From: Dipteris shenzhenensis
Lineage: Eukaryota; Polypodiophyta; Polypodiopsida; Gleicheniales
Assembly (NCBI GenBank): GCA_047967505.1
Contig: CM106539.1
Reading direction: 5' to 3' (one strand)
Length of the DNA stretch: 64,000 nucleotides
Below the pieces are notes generated by a model. It did no database searches. It was not told the origin of the DNA and saw nothing but the letters and a program-made list of their open reading frames with translations. Each line of letters begins with the position of its first letter. Position 1 is the stretch's first letter. Position numbers and translations under genes: made by a program. Positions 44,841 to 56,403 of this stretch are shown here, one piece after another.

Positions 44841-45279
44841 ATTAAATTCACATTTTGATGCATAAAGCTTCACTAAATGGTGCAAAAAGTCATGATAATC
44901 ATCTAAATCATGCCTTGCCATTCGTTTTGATATGTAACATGAGCCCATTTGGATTTGTAAATCAAAAGATACAGGACGTCGAAATTCTCACCTTTTGAGC
45001 CAAAAGAGGGAGCGTGTTAATGTGCTGCCTGTTTTGGCCCAAAAGGTGAGAATTTAGGCATCTTAAATTCTCACCTTTTGGGCCAAAACAAGTAGCACGT
45101 TAATGCGCTCCCTCTTTTGGGCCAAAAGGTGAGAATTTCAACGTCCTGTATCTTTTAATTTACAAATCCAAATGGGGTCATGTTACATATCAAAACGAAT
45201 GGCACGACATGATTTAGATGATTATCATGACCTTTTGCACCATTTAGTAAAAGTTCATGCATCAAAATGTGAATTTAAT
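44841..45279. repeat. 440-bp foldback palindrome
   Basis: Two arms of about 217 bp (44841-45057 and 45062-45279) are reverse complements at roughly 90% identity, centred near 45060 with almost no spacer. Nested inside each arm is a second inverted pair, AAATTCTCACCTTTTG-n-CAAAAGGTGAGAATTT. The outer arms each encode the same short peptide start, MGSCYISKRMARHDLDDYHD, pointing outward. A transcript would form a long double-stranded hairpin. A foldback transposon or inverted duplication is possible; no target duplication was identified. Confidence 0.9.
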
Positions 45280-46509
45280 GGAATTTTTGCCAGATTCTTG
45301 CACGAGATTCAGAGCAAGGCCGCTCGTAATAGGAGCATGTTAGGACTCTATTTATATATTGGTACCAAAAATTCAAATGTTTTCTATGCAAGTTCTTCTA
45401 AAATGAAAATATATAGAACACTTTTACCAAGGTAGACTTTCAATAACATGTGTTGATCATGTTTGATGTTGAAGTTTTTATTGAATGATGCACTTCAACT
45501 ATATACTACTTATTGGTAGCCAAAGCATTTCTTTGCAAGCTCATCTCATGAGAATAAATAACACTATCACTAATGTAGACTTACAAGCTTATGTTATAAT
45601 CATGTTCAAAATTATGGTGATACTATAAAGCTTTATTAAGGATTAGTGCATACATATAGTGAGGTTATGTTTTTCTCAAGTGATGAACTTCAACTATGTA
45701 GTGCATGTTGTTGATAGCCAAAGTATTTCTATTTAAGCACATCTCATAGAATATAGAACACTATTACTAATGAGCACTTATAATATTATGTTATAGTCCT
45801 GTTCAATGTTGAGGAAGCACTATAAATCTTTATTAATGATTAGTAGATACATACAATGAGATTATGTGTTGGTAGCCCAACCATTTTTGCTTTGCTCGCT
45901 TATTTGGTCCTAGGAGCTCACTCGACATCGCTCGCTTGATCAACTGCCTCACTACAAAAGAGTCTCCTAGTAGGTCAAAACTATGTGTTAAACAATAACA
46001 CAAAATACCAGTGAGTCCTTCCTTGAACTTTAAACTGTGAAAACAATAAGTAGAGTTGCTATGACTATAAGTAATGACACCATGCAACACCTTCAATAAC
46101 AAAGAACAAGAACTAAGTACAATCTTCCAAAGTCTAGTCCAATACTAGTAGCCAAAGTCAAATGTGACATGAGGCTCCATGCTAACCTGCTGGTTTGAAC
46201 TAATCACACTTGTGAATCCTTCTTTGGTCACCTAAAGAACTCTAGTGAGGCAAGTCAATCCTAAGTCCCAATTATTTAAAGGGTAGAGCCAAAGGCTACA
46301 TCTATACAAGAACAACCCTCCAACATCATGGAAGTCAATAAGCCGTAAAATATTTTATTGCAAGCTCAATAATAGTACTGTTGCACCCAAGTGCCAAAAC
46401 TATCGACACAAAGAAACCCCCAGCCAACACTGCAAGGTTAGTATGGATGCATGGGTACCAAATGTGTCAACAATTTTGACAAATCTCATCTCTATCTTCC
46501 TTCCTCCAA
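45280..46509. other. No gene recognised
   Basis: AT-rich. A diverged ~190-bp duplication is visible between about 45440-45620 and 45640-45850 (shared GATGAACTTCAACTA-like and CTATAAA-CTTTATTAA phrases). No coding segment recognised. Confidence 0.4.
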
Positions 46510-48870
46510 CATCAAGCTAAACAAATGCAACAAATGTCAGAAATATTTACTAGCTTGCCCAAGGAGGGGAATATCTGAAAATTGAAAAGCCAACTTGTAG
46601 CAGACATCCAAGGAATCCAAACAGAGGTCACATCTCTTTGTACCCAAATATCTGAGAAAGAGTTGAAGAAGTACATATGAACCAAGCTCTCCAAGCTAAG
46701 GAGAAAATAGTGCTTGACATGACTTCCAATCTCCAATAAAGCTAAATACAGCTCTCAATAGTAGTTCATGCTACGAAAATACTACAAACCTCCGACCACG
46801 ACTTGACCTTAGTCCATGCTTAGCCATTGTGCAAGCTAGGTTTATACTAGCCTATAAAAAAGAAGACCTTCATGACTATCAAGACAATATTATAGAGTGT
46901 CAACAAACTTTGGGAGTGTGCATTTTCTCTGTTGAGGAGCTGATAAGGAAATGCTTTTTACTCAAAGAGCAACTTGTCACCAATTTACAGCAGGCAACCA
47001 TTGATCAAGCTCAAGCCTTGGAGAAACGATCAAGTACTAGTGAAGATATTCCTCAAGAAGAACATATCACCTTACATATGAAAAAGCTTGAAGGTGCTTA
47101 TACCTCAATCTATCATAACTATAAGGAGAAATTTGATGAGTTGTGCTCCCACAAAGTTACAATCGCAAAGCTAGAACTCCAACTGCTAGCGTAGACAAAT
47201 AAGGCAATGGATGAAACAATAAATGAAGTCCCATCATAGTGCATAACTGTACTTTACCAAGAGCTTGTGGTAGTCCTACAAGCAAAAGATCATCCCAAAG
47301 GACATGCACTCATCCAATGGAAGTAGCTCCAACTCAAGATCCTATCTGCTCACCCAGTCGTGACATCGGAATGCTCCATAGGGGTTTCATATGGATGGGA
47401 AGTTCTTCCCTCAAGGTCATCGGTGGTTTGCTACTGCTACTATTACAAAAGCCCTCAATGTTATCCACAAGGACATGCCCAGCACCCTACCCTTGCACCT
47501 AATGATCCCATCTCACCAAGAAAAAGATGTGTCAAACAATCACTTGGCCTATCTCACCTCTAACGTGCCATATCTCAGCACTCTCTATGCCAATGTCCTA
47601 ACCTCACTCCCCCTTGCTGTTGCCACTGAGTCTCTCTTAATATTTCCCAAGCTCTAGTCAAATCTCTATTCCCTTCAGTGCCTCTCTCACCACTTCCACC
47701 TCACCCAACATCCTCAAACTTTACCAGCCCCTCACTCCTTACTTCTTCCCTTCTATTACTAATTCCTCTAGTGAGGATTACTACCTTTGTCAATCCATTT
47801 GCTCTGCCTCTCACTACTCTCCTCATACATCCCTCCCACTACGAACCCCCTCCCATATTGTTCACCCATGTACCCAGATTCTCTACATGTATCACAATCA
47901 CCTGCGATACCGATTGAGATGCTTTCAACAGCAATGGACATGATTTTTTATTTACAATACCAAGACTCAGATGATCCTAATTACTCCCATGCCCGATTTC
48001 AATGATGGGGATGATTATGATGTGATTCTAATTCCAAGTAAACCCATCAAGGAATTCTGGAACAAATGCTTGAATAGGAAGACTCACTGTAAAAGGGCCT
48101 TGAACAACTTCGCACAGTCAACATTCACTAGCATCAGAATATTGAAGCCTAGCTCTGCAAGTCGGGTTCCCAACCTGACTAGAGATGGCCCAAACTCTTT
48201 GATGAGGCCTTCTTGAATGAATACCTCCATGCACCTCCATACCTTAGAACCTATCCCAAGTTCTATGCAGAGCCATGTCGGCACCATTGAGATGTTAACA
48301 TATACAGGATCATAACATTAATTTGCCACTAATTGAGCCATATTCTAGAGTGGGATGGAACATCCAAGGCACATTGATCCGAGCACTTCAGCAACATGAA
48401 TATTAACCGCATCCTATGACCAAGTGCCATCTTTTGCAAAAGCTTGGAATTCATTCTTGCGGTTTCCCTCCATATCATTTGCCATTTACCTACACTCTGT
48501 TTCAATCCCAATGGCCAAATCGATGGTCAAACTAGAAACTAGCTCTATTAAAGAGTCATCTTCTTAGAAGCTCGCCACATATGTCTCTTTGAACAAATGG
48601 TGGTTACAAGATTTCTAGAAACTAAGTAAAAATTATATGGTGTGAAGGCATTGGAAAGTGATCGACTAGCACCCCACAAGTTTCATAGCCACTGGGCTAC
48701 CCACATGGCTTCCCAACTTCGTGACCATATTAGGCCATAACCCGAGGACATGTAATGAAATTGGTCCGAGGCTATGTTAACTCTATGTCAATAAGGACTC
48801 AAGTAGCACAGAATAGGTGTGTAGAGTAGGGGCAAAGCTCCGCTTGTAGTTACATAAGCCTAGGAATAAT
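46510..48870 (+). repeat. Unidentified coiled-coil-encoding repeat, copy 1
   Basis: Homologous to 61015-63480 in inverted orientation. The plus strand first encodes a Glu/Gln/Leu-rich, coiled-coil-like segment (CIFSVEELIRKCFLLKEQLV, MKKLEGAYTSIYHNYKEKFD, VTIAKLELQLLA; frame 46829-47194). A Pro/Ser-rich stretch follows, then a second region with YQDSDDPN, PMPDFNDGDDYDV and PIKEFWNKCLNRKTHCKRAL (about 47940-48110). Stops and frameshifts are frequent, so no full protein can be made. I do not recognise the family; no RT, integrase or transposase motif was found within it. Confidence 0.7.
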
Positions 48871-48879
48871 CTCTAATTG

Positions 48880-49439
48880 ATGTGACATGAAGGTTGGGAA
48901 GCGGCATAGGGAACGTTCCCCAAATGGGGTCCATATCCGTTCTGTAGCTATTCCACAAGATAGCCTATAGGCATTCCATAAAAATTCCATAACCCTATAT
49001 GAAACGACCGTTGTTCCAACGTTCCACAACTAGGGAACAATGTTCCCTAGTAACTATGCATGCAAGTCATACCAAGACTATTGGCTACAACATAGCCCTT
49101 CTGCACGACTGTTTGAACCAATCGTTATACCACCTTCAGTAAGGTGTGTTGCAAATTTTTGCGCTATCCACCTTCTTTACAATTCAATCCAAGCTGTCCC
49201 AAAAACTTGGAATCAGCTTTACCTCAAGCACAAAGGTGCTTTCACACCTATGCTTATCCGTCTCGGATTTACTCAATTCTCTTTTGGCTACTTTCGCTAA
49301 GGGCATGTGCATCCTTCACCAAGATGGGCATACCCAAGGAACTTACACTATCCCTCAAGACTCCAGACAGCTCAAAGGTGGCTTTGATACCTTACGAAAC
49401 ATCTCCAAACCAGGTCTTGTAATTAGCAAACCCTGGTGA
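48880..49439. other. No gene recognised; GGGAAC/GTTCCC palindromes
   Basis: GGGAACGTTCCC near 48909 and GGGAACAATGTTCCC near 49034 frame a short AT-rich segment. A plus-strand frame at 49040-49300 contains VPKTWNQLYLKHKGAFTP but no known domain. It lies between the coiled-coil repeat and gypsy copy B. Confidence 0.35.
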
Positions 49440-49599
49440 GTACTACTTCAATAGTCCATAAGAACCACAGGATGCACCCACAAGCCACATACCACATGCC
49501 CTTTCCTCTACCATCAGCTATGGTATATCTTGCATAAGGTTGGTTTTTTCTAGATACCAGGTCATCTATTTCCCAAGGTTTAATCACATGAGCCTTATG

Positions 49600-50600
49600 C
49601 TAAAGGCTTTCGAAAAACTCATCCACTTTTCGAGTTTCCCTAATCTCGATCATGAGAGCATTCTCTAATACCATGAGACTCATATTGTGCATAATGTGTG
49701 ACAATGCAGCAGCAACCTTATTTTGCTTCCCTCTTTGATATCAAAAGTCCATATTAAACTCTGGCATGAGCTCTACCTACCTAGCTTGATCGCCACTCAA
49801 ATCAAGTTGTTTACAAAAATACTTCAAAGTATCGTCCTCCATATCCACATACAACTTTGAACCATACAAATCATGTAAAATTATGAACCATGCATATATA
49901 ATGCCTCCATGCTTTCAAAGCAAGAATGACAGTGTACAACTTTAGTTCATGACTTGGCCAATATTATCGAGAGGGAGAAATATTCTTTCTTTCAAAGCTA
50001 CTGGCCTTCCCTTTTGAAGATTTAGAAATGCCCCTACCACAATGTATCGATTTTTAGGAAAATTGATTTTTGGCATTAACAATTTTTAACACGGGACCAG
50101 AGGCCAGTGCCTTCTTTATGGCATTAAAACTCTCTTGTTGATTCCATCTGCAAACAAAAGGTAGTTTATATGAGGTCAAGGTGATACTATTTCGAAATGT
50201 CATTTGATATGCCTTTGATAAAACTGGACAAATCCTAAGAATGATAGCAACGTGGTCAGATTCTAAGGAATGTGGCAGAACCAATTTCTTTGAATCCATT
50301 TCCACCCCAGCAGAAGTAATAAATGAATCCTAGATACTCAAACTTCACTAAGCATAGCATGGTCTTCTTTCTATTTATGTAAAGACTGGCTTTCCTCAAA
50401 GTATTAAACATTTTTCATAAGTGTTCATGATGCTCAGTATTACTTTTGCTATAAACAAGAGTCATTCATAAGCATGACAAACGTAGCTGGAGCATTGGTA
50501 AGCACAAATAGCATTATCAAACAGTTTGAAGTATTCGTCCAGTTGCCTTCACACCTTAGCTTCTTCAATAAAGCTTAATCTATAGGGAGGTCTATTTATA
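49600..50600 (-). pseudogene. Gypsy RT (end) and RNase H
   Basis: Across several frames the minus strand shows LVYSKSNTEHHEHL, KMFNTLRKASLYINRKKTML and FEYLGFI (gypsy RT 'H..HL..VF..L+...L..N..KC.F....+.FLGh'), RWNQQESFNAIKKALASGPV (connection/RNase H 'W....q.aF..lK..l..aPvL'), and further left LKYFCKQLDLSGDQAR, VELMPEFNMDF and YQREGSK (RNase H end, 'L.yl......s.rq.rW...L..f.f.i.Y..Gk'). Many stops. Confidence 0.75.
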
Positions 50601-50689
50601 GGTTCTACACTTGGGATAAGTTCTACCTTGCAAGAGCAAGCCTGGTCATTTCAAAATCCAGCTTCTCCACATAGTCTTGATTCAAAGAT

Positions 50690-52030
50690 CTAGCTGGGTA
50701 ACCCTTGGTTCCCACACTTTAGTAGAGCTTCCATCTGCCATTTTGATTGTATACGCATTGTCAGATGGACTACTGCTTAGTTTTAATTTTTTCATGAGCT
50801 TAGAGTTAATTTCATTATGTGTTGACACACAATCAAATAACACAATGGCATCGTTTTAATTAACTCCATATTGCTAAAAGACCTTACACCCTGTTGCGGT
50901 AGGCTTAGACAAACTGTTAGTAGGTGTCCTATTCACTAACTTGACAACAGATACACACAATAATATAAGCACTGACCTCTGAGAAGATCCCACTAGGGTG
51001 AATCTACACCTAGTCAGCTTTGGGACTTGCCGCCATTTCTACGTTGCATTCTTAGACATCTGAGCCATCCGACGATCTATCTTGCATGAACAAATTTTTC
51101 ACTGATGAGACTGAAGGCATCCGAAACATAAGCCTTCTCTCCTTGCCTTTTCCTTTTGTTCTGGGCTTTCGCCTGGGCTACCATTGGTGTTACTTTTCTT
51201 TTCACCCCAGCCGTGGTACTTGGTTTTGAACGAGCTCAAGTTGGCTTTGCCTGCTTGGCTTGGCCAATGGCTGTGGGGAACTAAACATTCTAATCCACCC
51301 CTTTTGAAACTCATTCTTTTTTTTTCATGAATAAAATCCCTTTCTTTTTCAAGTACTCATACTAAGCCCCTACCTGCATAAACCCACTTGGCTTGCCTCT
51401 GGTGTCTTCATAGTTTAGGGCTATAGCTATTGGTACATCTAGCGTGTTTGTATACTTAGCCCCCAAACCCATTTTAATTCTATCATTCAGTCCGAAAGTA
51501 AAATCTCACACTGTTGCACCTAATTGCGCATTCCCTAAATTTATCAATGTATTCAGCCATTGAAAAAATATTCTGACGAAGGTATTTATGGGGATGCTAG
51601 GCTCGAACATACATATATTAGTTTCAAGCTCTCCTTTTATTTCCTTCTCTACGTAAGTTCGGATTGCCCTACATTAGTCTATAATTGTTTAGTCAAAATT
51701 TGTTGAAAGGCATCTTCTAACAATGCAATCTTGCCTGACAATGTAGGGGTTGCAGGGGGTGCAACACCTGCAACGCTTGCCGAACTCCCCATTCTACGGT
51801 ATTCAGCCATGAGGCTTCTTCCTCAACTTCCATTGCGATTATTTTGCCTTTATCCATCGGTCGAATCGAAGAGTTTGACCCTGCTTGGGTACTTTCTTTT
51901 TCCTTTTACAACACGCACTATTACAATGCAAGTCCAAAATTCACTGTTGTGCAGGCATAACTCCAAATATTCACAACTGATCCAAGTTCCTGACAATAAA
52001 GTTGTAGTTTACAACCAAGGATAATAGCTT
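50690..52030 (-). pseudogene. Gypsy gag and protease, copy B
   Basis: Minus strand. Near 51099-51314 a frame ends in EKARREGLCFGCLQSHQ, like the start of a gypsy gag zinc knuckle ('r+.GLCf.C....h'). Near 50830 LFDCVSTHNEIN stands for the retropepsin active site (DSGSTHNFI), then VKMADGSS-like residues. The CX2C of the knuckle is kept, but the His/Cys half is lost. Confidence 0.65.
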
Positions 52031-53405
52031 TTACCTATACTCAGGAGATACCTACAACCCAAATAACTAGACATGCAAACTTCAATGCGAAGCTCAAAAG
52101 AAAACTTTCAAAGAGACTAAATTGAATGAGGAATCGATCGGTTCAAAGATGTTATGTCACATTCTCGGATTCTAAGCACTACACTTATAAAGAGTAGCCT
52201 TTAGACCCGAGTCATGCACTCAACATCAGCAAAAGATATCCTCTCTCTCCATTGCTTCCACTGACAATAAAACTTTATGCTCAAATAGGACAGCCTTTCA
52301 GAAATGCCAAGGCCCTCCAGCGAAAGTTCAATTGTCAATATCAAACCTTAGCCCTTCGTCGCTTATGTCCACCAACAGTTCAATCGTTATGTGAGTACTG
52401 GCAGCTATGTCTTGTCGCATGACTACTACATAATCTAAGGCGCCTTGGTTCTAAGCTCCTGACGTTGGGTTGCCTAGTCATCACGGAAGACTTTGGTTCC
52501 AACCTTCTCTACTTGCCAAAGCATAGCATGGTAGCATTTTTTAACGCACGATCTTGACCTGTTCAGAAGCAACAGGGCCTAAGACTTGCATTACACAACA
52601 AAAGCTTGGTCATTGCCGCTATCTCCATCGAAGATCTTCGCCCTACTCTCCACCTATGCCAACATAGCCCTTAGTTCCTCAAAAGGTTCCGAAGTTATAA
52701 TGCTGGTAACAAAGGTTCTGAAGCTCTCTAGCAGCATATTCAACACGAGCATAGGCAATTGAACAGGGTCCACATAATGACCAACTGCTCCGAATCGATC
52801 TCTCACCCTTCACTCTCATGAGATAGTGACTAGTCATGCACAGCATCTCCCCCCTGCATCCTCATGACGAGCAGTTGGTTTTCCAAGTTAAGGACCCTCA
52901 CAATATTACTTATTTCTTAGAGGTATTCAAGATATCACATGCTTCATCTACCTGGAATCACAATATTGTTACCTTTCCTGTCGCATCCCTTTCACATCTC
53001 CTCTTGTTACCTTCCATAACTTCCTTGCCATCATGTGACTCCGCAACTTCACCTTTCATACACAGTAGTTATCCCCGTCAATTTGCCTATCAAAGTTTGG
53101 GATCGGCATACGTAAAGCCATTGGACTTAAGGCGCTGGAACAGACCTAACAAACTAATACAAACACTTGCACCAGTTACTTGACCACAGCACACTTCTTC
53201 GAATCTTGGTCACCTTCCTTCTCAAAGAGATACATATCCTTCAGATGTAGGAGTTGATTTTCACAAGCTTGAATTGAGATACAGGTACTCACCTCTAAGC
53301 TCCATGCACTGAGTCTATCCTTCAGACATAGAGGCCGATTTTCGCAAGGTTAAACTGAGTTCTTACAAAGGTTCTCATCTCTAAGCTCCATGCACTCTTC
53401 CTCAA
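52031..53405. other. No gene recognised; 81-bp tandem pair
   Basis: Possibly the leader of gypsy copy B. A diverged unit of about 81 bp starting TCCTTCAGA occurs at 53237-53317 and 53318-53400; both copies contain CTCTAAGCTCCATGCACT. No protein family recognised. Confidence 0.4.
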
Positions 53406-53418
53406 GGGTTTGAAACCA
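53406..53418 (-). other. PBS-like site next to a possible LTR end
   Basis: On the minus strand TTTTCTAACA is followed directly by TGGTTTCAAACCC, a changed version of the initiator-Met PBS TGGTATCAGAGCC. It lies on the 5' side of gypsy copy B and in its orientation. The far LTR edge could not be placed. Confidence 0.4.
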
Positions 53419-53439
53419 TGTTAGAAAATAAAGATAGAG

Positions 53440-55480
53440 GTTGCTCGCTATAGCCAGCACTTCAGTGGAAAAAATCACACAATGCTTAAATCAAATGTAA
53501 GAACCTAGCTCACTGCACACTATTTTGTTTCTATGTTTTGTTGTCAACACATTCTTGGTATTTTTGCCATCAAGATATAGATATTGGACCTTTTTTTCAT
53601 GCAAATATGTATAGAAAGACGATTCATTTTGGAAAAAGTCTGTATGAGAGAGTTGTAGACTTTCCAATAAGCTAAAGTTTTGATATTTACATGGTTCTAA
53701 TTTACATGGACTGAGACTAAGATTCGGACTCTACCTTCAGCTGTAATTGCGATTGCAATTGTGATTGTGCTTGAGATTGTGATTGAGATACTGGAGGGTG
53801 ACAGGGTTTCCTTTGTAAAGGATTGATTTTGGAATAAAGAAACTCTTTCTTTTCCGAATTTTAATGATCGTATATATGAATATACACACAGCTTTGCAAA
53901 ACTAGAATATATCCAACCGCACAAATTCAGATTTGTGGTGTTCTAAAGTCCAAAATTCAGATTTTATGTGAAATCACGACTTCTGTAACCAGGAGCCTCA
54001 ATCAAATCTCGCTCAGTTCTTTATATTCTTGAGGTTAATCACAGAAACCAATCTAGAGCATTTTCATGAAGTAGAATAGCCAAACCACCATTATCTAGCA
54101 GCCTGTGTACTGCCTAGAAGCAGACTGTTGGCACTCCAATAGCTTGCCTTCTCCCTCCACAAAGATCCTCAAATCTTTGTCAACCTGCATGCTTCAATGG
54201 AGAATGGGCTGTTGGCATTCCTATAGGCTGCCTTCTACCTCCACAGAGCTCTTATGATCTTTGTCAAACCTGTGTGCTCTAATGGAGCTTGAGTGGATTG
54301 GAAAGCTCCTGCTCCAATACCACAGTTTGCTGCTCTTATTCCTGCTGAAAATCTGCTGCTGCAGAGAGTTTCTCCTGATGCATCTGCTGCTCCGGTTGCA
54401 GCCTTTGAACCTGAGGCACAATGGACACTCATCACTGACCTCCCTGCTGCTCTGGATGCAGCCCAAACTTGAGGCACAGGATGCCCCAACAATGGGGTCC
54501 TTTTATAGGACAAATGCCCTACTGATTTGGCCGACCAGATCTTAAAGACTGGCCGACCATTCTGTACCACACCCGAACAGGTCAACCCTTCTGCCGATCC
54601 TGCTGTACAGTCGATCAGTACTTGCAGTACTGCCGATCTTGTACTTCTGTACCTGACTGGACCTGTGTAGGCCCAACAAGCTCCTGTACTGCCGACTGGG
54701 CTGCTTGCTGTGTAGTCTGGCCAACCTAACCAGGCTGACGAGCCTCTTCTTTGCTGGTCTTTACAAGGCCCATGTACAAGGGCCGTATGCTGAGCTTAAC
54801 CCCAGCCATACTGCCACTTCATCTGGTCCTTCTCCAGCCTTGGTCGAGCCACATATGCTTACCTGATTTGCTCCCTAAGATCCCTGCACATCTGCCCATA
54901 TGGCAGTCCGTACCACTGCCTACATGGCATCTCCTGCGCATGACATATGTCTCTCTTCTCTCCCAGAACTGCCCCCATGGCAGCCTCTTCATCCACCCAT
55001 GCGGCTTCTCTCCGACCCTTAACATGCTGCTGGTACACCTCCCCCACGTTTGCGGGGGCTCACGACTGTTCTACTTCTGCATTTTGATCATCCAAGCTTT
55101 GTACTGGCTGAAATTAAAGTATCTATCGGACTATTGAAATTGAAGTATCTATTGGAATTGAAGTATCTATGGATAATGGGACAAATTGGAGAGCTCTCTT
55201 AAAAATGACCACTCTATGCTCGGTTTTTCAGCTTATTTATACTCTACTTGATGGAAGGAAGATCACTGTTAGTGGCTGCTCTGAAATAGATTACCCATGG
55301 GCTTGGGGTCAATAGCCTCGGAGTTGGGCAGCAGCTGGGACGAAGCTAGGCAGAACGCATGGGAGAAACGGCCATGTATAGGCCCAACAAGTGAGCTGTT
55401 TGGCCAACCTGGTCGGCCAGCCAACAGACTGATTGGCTGACTGGTCGGCCAGCCCTAGAAAGGTCTACCATAGAGCAGGC
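53440..55480. other. No confident gene; GGTCGGCCA-rich sequence
   Basis: No family motif was recognised in the short open frames here. From about 54525 the words GGCCGACC/GGTCGGCC recur. The sequence is GC-richer than most of the window. It may belong to the same unidentified LTR-like element as the TATA boxes at 55501 and 55644. Confidence 0.35.
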
Positions 55481-55500
55481 TAATCGGCCCACTTAGGAGG

Positions 55501-55650
55501 TATAAAAGCCCCCATTGGGGGGTTGGGTTAGTAATGGCAGACCCTGGTCTGTGGTTGTCCATGGTCAGGTTGATCTGGTTGGCTGGCTGACTGGGTCACC
55601 CAGTCAATAGGTCTGGTCGGCCAGACAGGAGGGGTTTATCCCCTATAAAA
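55501..55650 (+). promoter_or_regulatory. Two tandem LTR-type TATA boxes
   Basis: TATAAAA occurs at 55501-55507 (GGAGG-TATAAAAGCCCCC) and 55644-55650 (CCCC-TATAAAAGGCC), each followed by CATTG-GGGG. The surrounding sequence repeats GGTCGGCCAG at about 55411, 55443 and 55605. This looks like a partly duplicated LTR promoter, but no LTR partner or target duplication was found. Confidence 0.45.
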
Positions 55651-55929
55651 GGCCATTGTGGGGGCAGCCCCTAGTTCATTGGAAGTGCCCCTCAGCCACT
55701 ATTGGGCTCTACGGTGCACATACCTAAGGGGTATAGAAGGGAGCATGTGGATGCAGGAGGAAGCAGCATGCAGAGCTCACCCTAAAGCAAGATCCAGGAG
55801 GAGTTCTACTGCAGAGGTTTCAGCAAACAGAGCTTGTGTCGGTATCAGACCTCCATGTATATTTGCTACAGGTGTTGGTACACATTTGGAGGTTCTTGCG
55901 TATGGATTTCTATTCCATAGATGAGATCT

Positions 55930-56400
55930 ATTTTGGCTGTACATCTGCATGTTATCTTACAAGCTTTCTCAGTTGGTGATTGCAAGGACATGTACACGTT
56001 CTGTTTAGCTACGCTATGTCCAGACAAGTGTAGGTATGTTTTCCAACAAAGACTAACCATGTCTACAGGATATATTAGCTAAGAAAGACTGCTGCACAAA
56101 GTAGCCACCACCAACTGCCCTTACCTTTTGTAAGGAGCACAAATGTGAGTTCTCAAAACTGGGAAGAATGAGCAAGAAAAAAGAAAGCCACAGTAAGACC
56201 ATGATACATTGAAATCCCCATACGCCCATGACCAATTTTTAAGGCCATTTCAGATAGTACTTCTATAACATCCACATGCCTTTTTCGTGATAAGAAATCA
56301 TGACAAGAGAACGATCAAAGGAGTAAAAAGTAGGTCCTGCTAGTGGCCACTGCAGGATATTCCACAATATAGTCCGGTATACAATATAGCCGTAATGATA
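55930..56400. other. Region 3' of the phosphodiesterase gene
   Basis: No coding segment recognised. It should contain the 3' UTR of the leftward-transcribed phosphodiesterase gene, but I could not place the polyadenylation site. Confidence 0.35.
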
Positions 56401-56403
56401 ATT

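Larger units (their letters stand above)
49440..52030 (-). mobile_element. Decayed Ty3/gypsy fragment, copy B
   Basis: Minus-strand order from right to left is gag-like segment, retropepsin, RT and RNase H. The gag/protease half aligns with copy A at 18400-20745. A deletion is likely near 50640, where protease passes into the middle of RT with the catalytic RT part missing. No intact frame. A PBS-like site at 53406-53418 may mark its original 5' end. Confidence 0.7.

Noticed and set aside
53419-53550. A short LTR (TGTTGACAAC...TTCTAACA on minus) next to the PBS-like site.
   Set aside because: Would be only about 132 bp, the second LTR is absent, and the PBS match is imperfect; only the PBS-like site is listed.
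54235-54585. Overlapping open frames at 54.2-54.6 kb as a gene.
   Set aside because: Frames overlap on both strands with no recognisable domain or exon structure; the region resembles repetitive GGTCGGCC-containing DNA.
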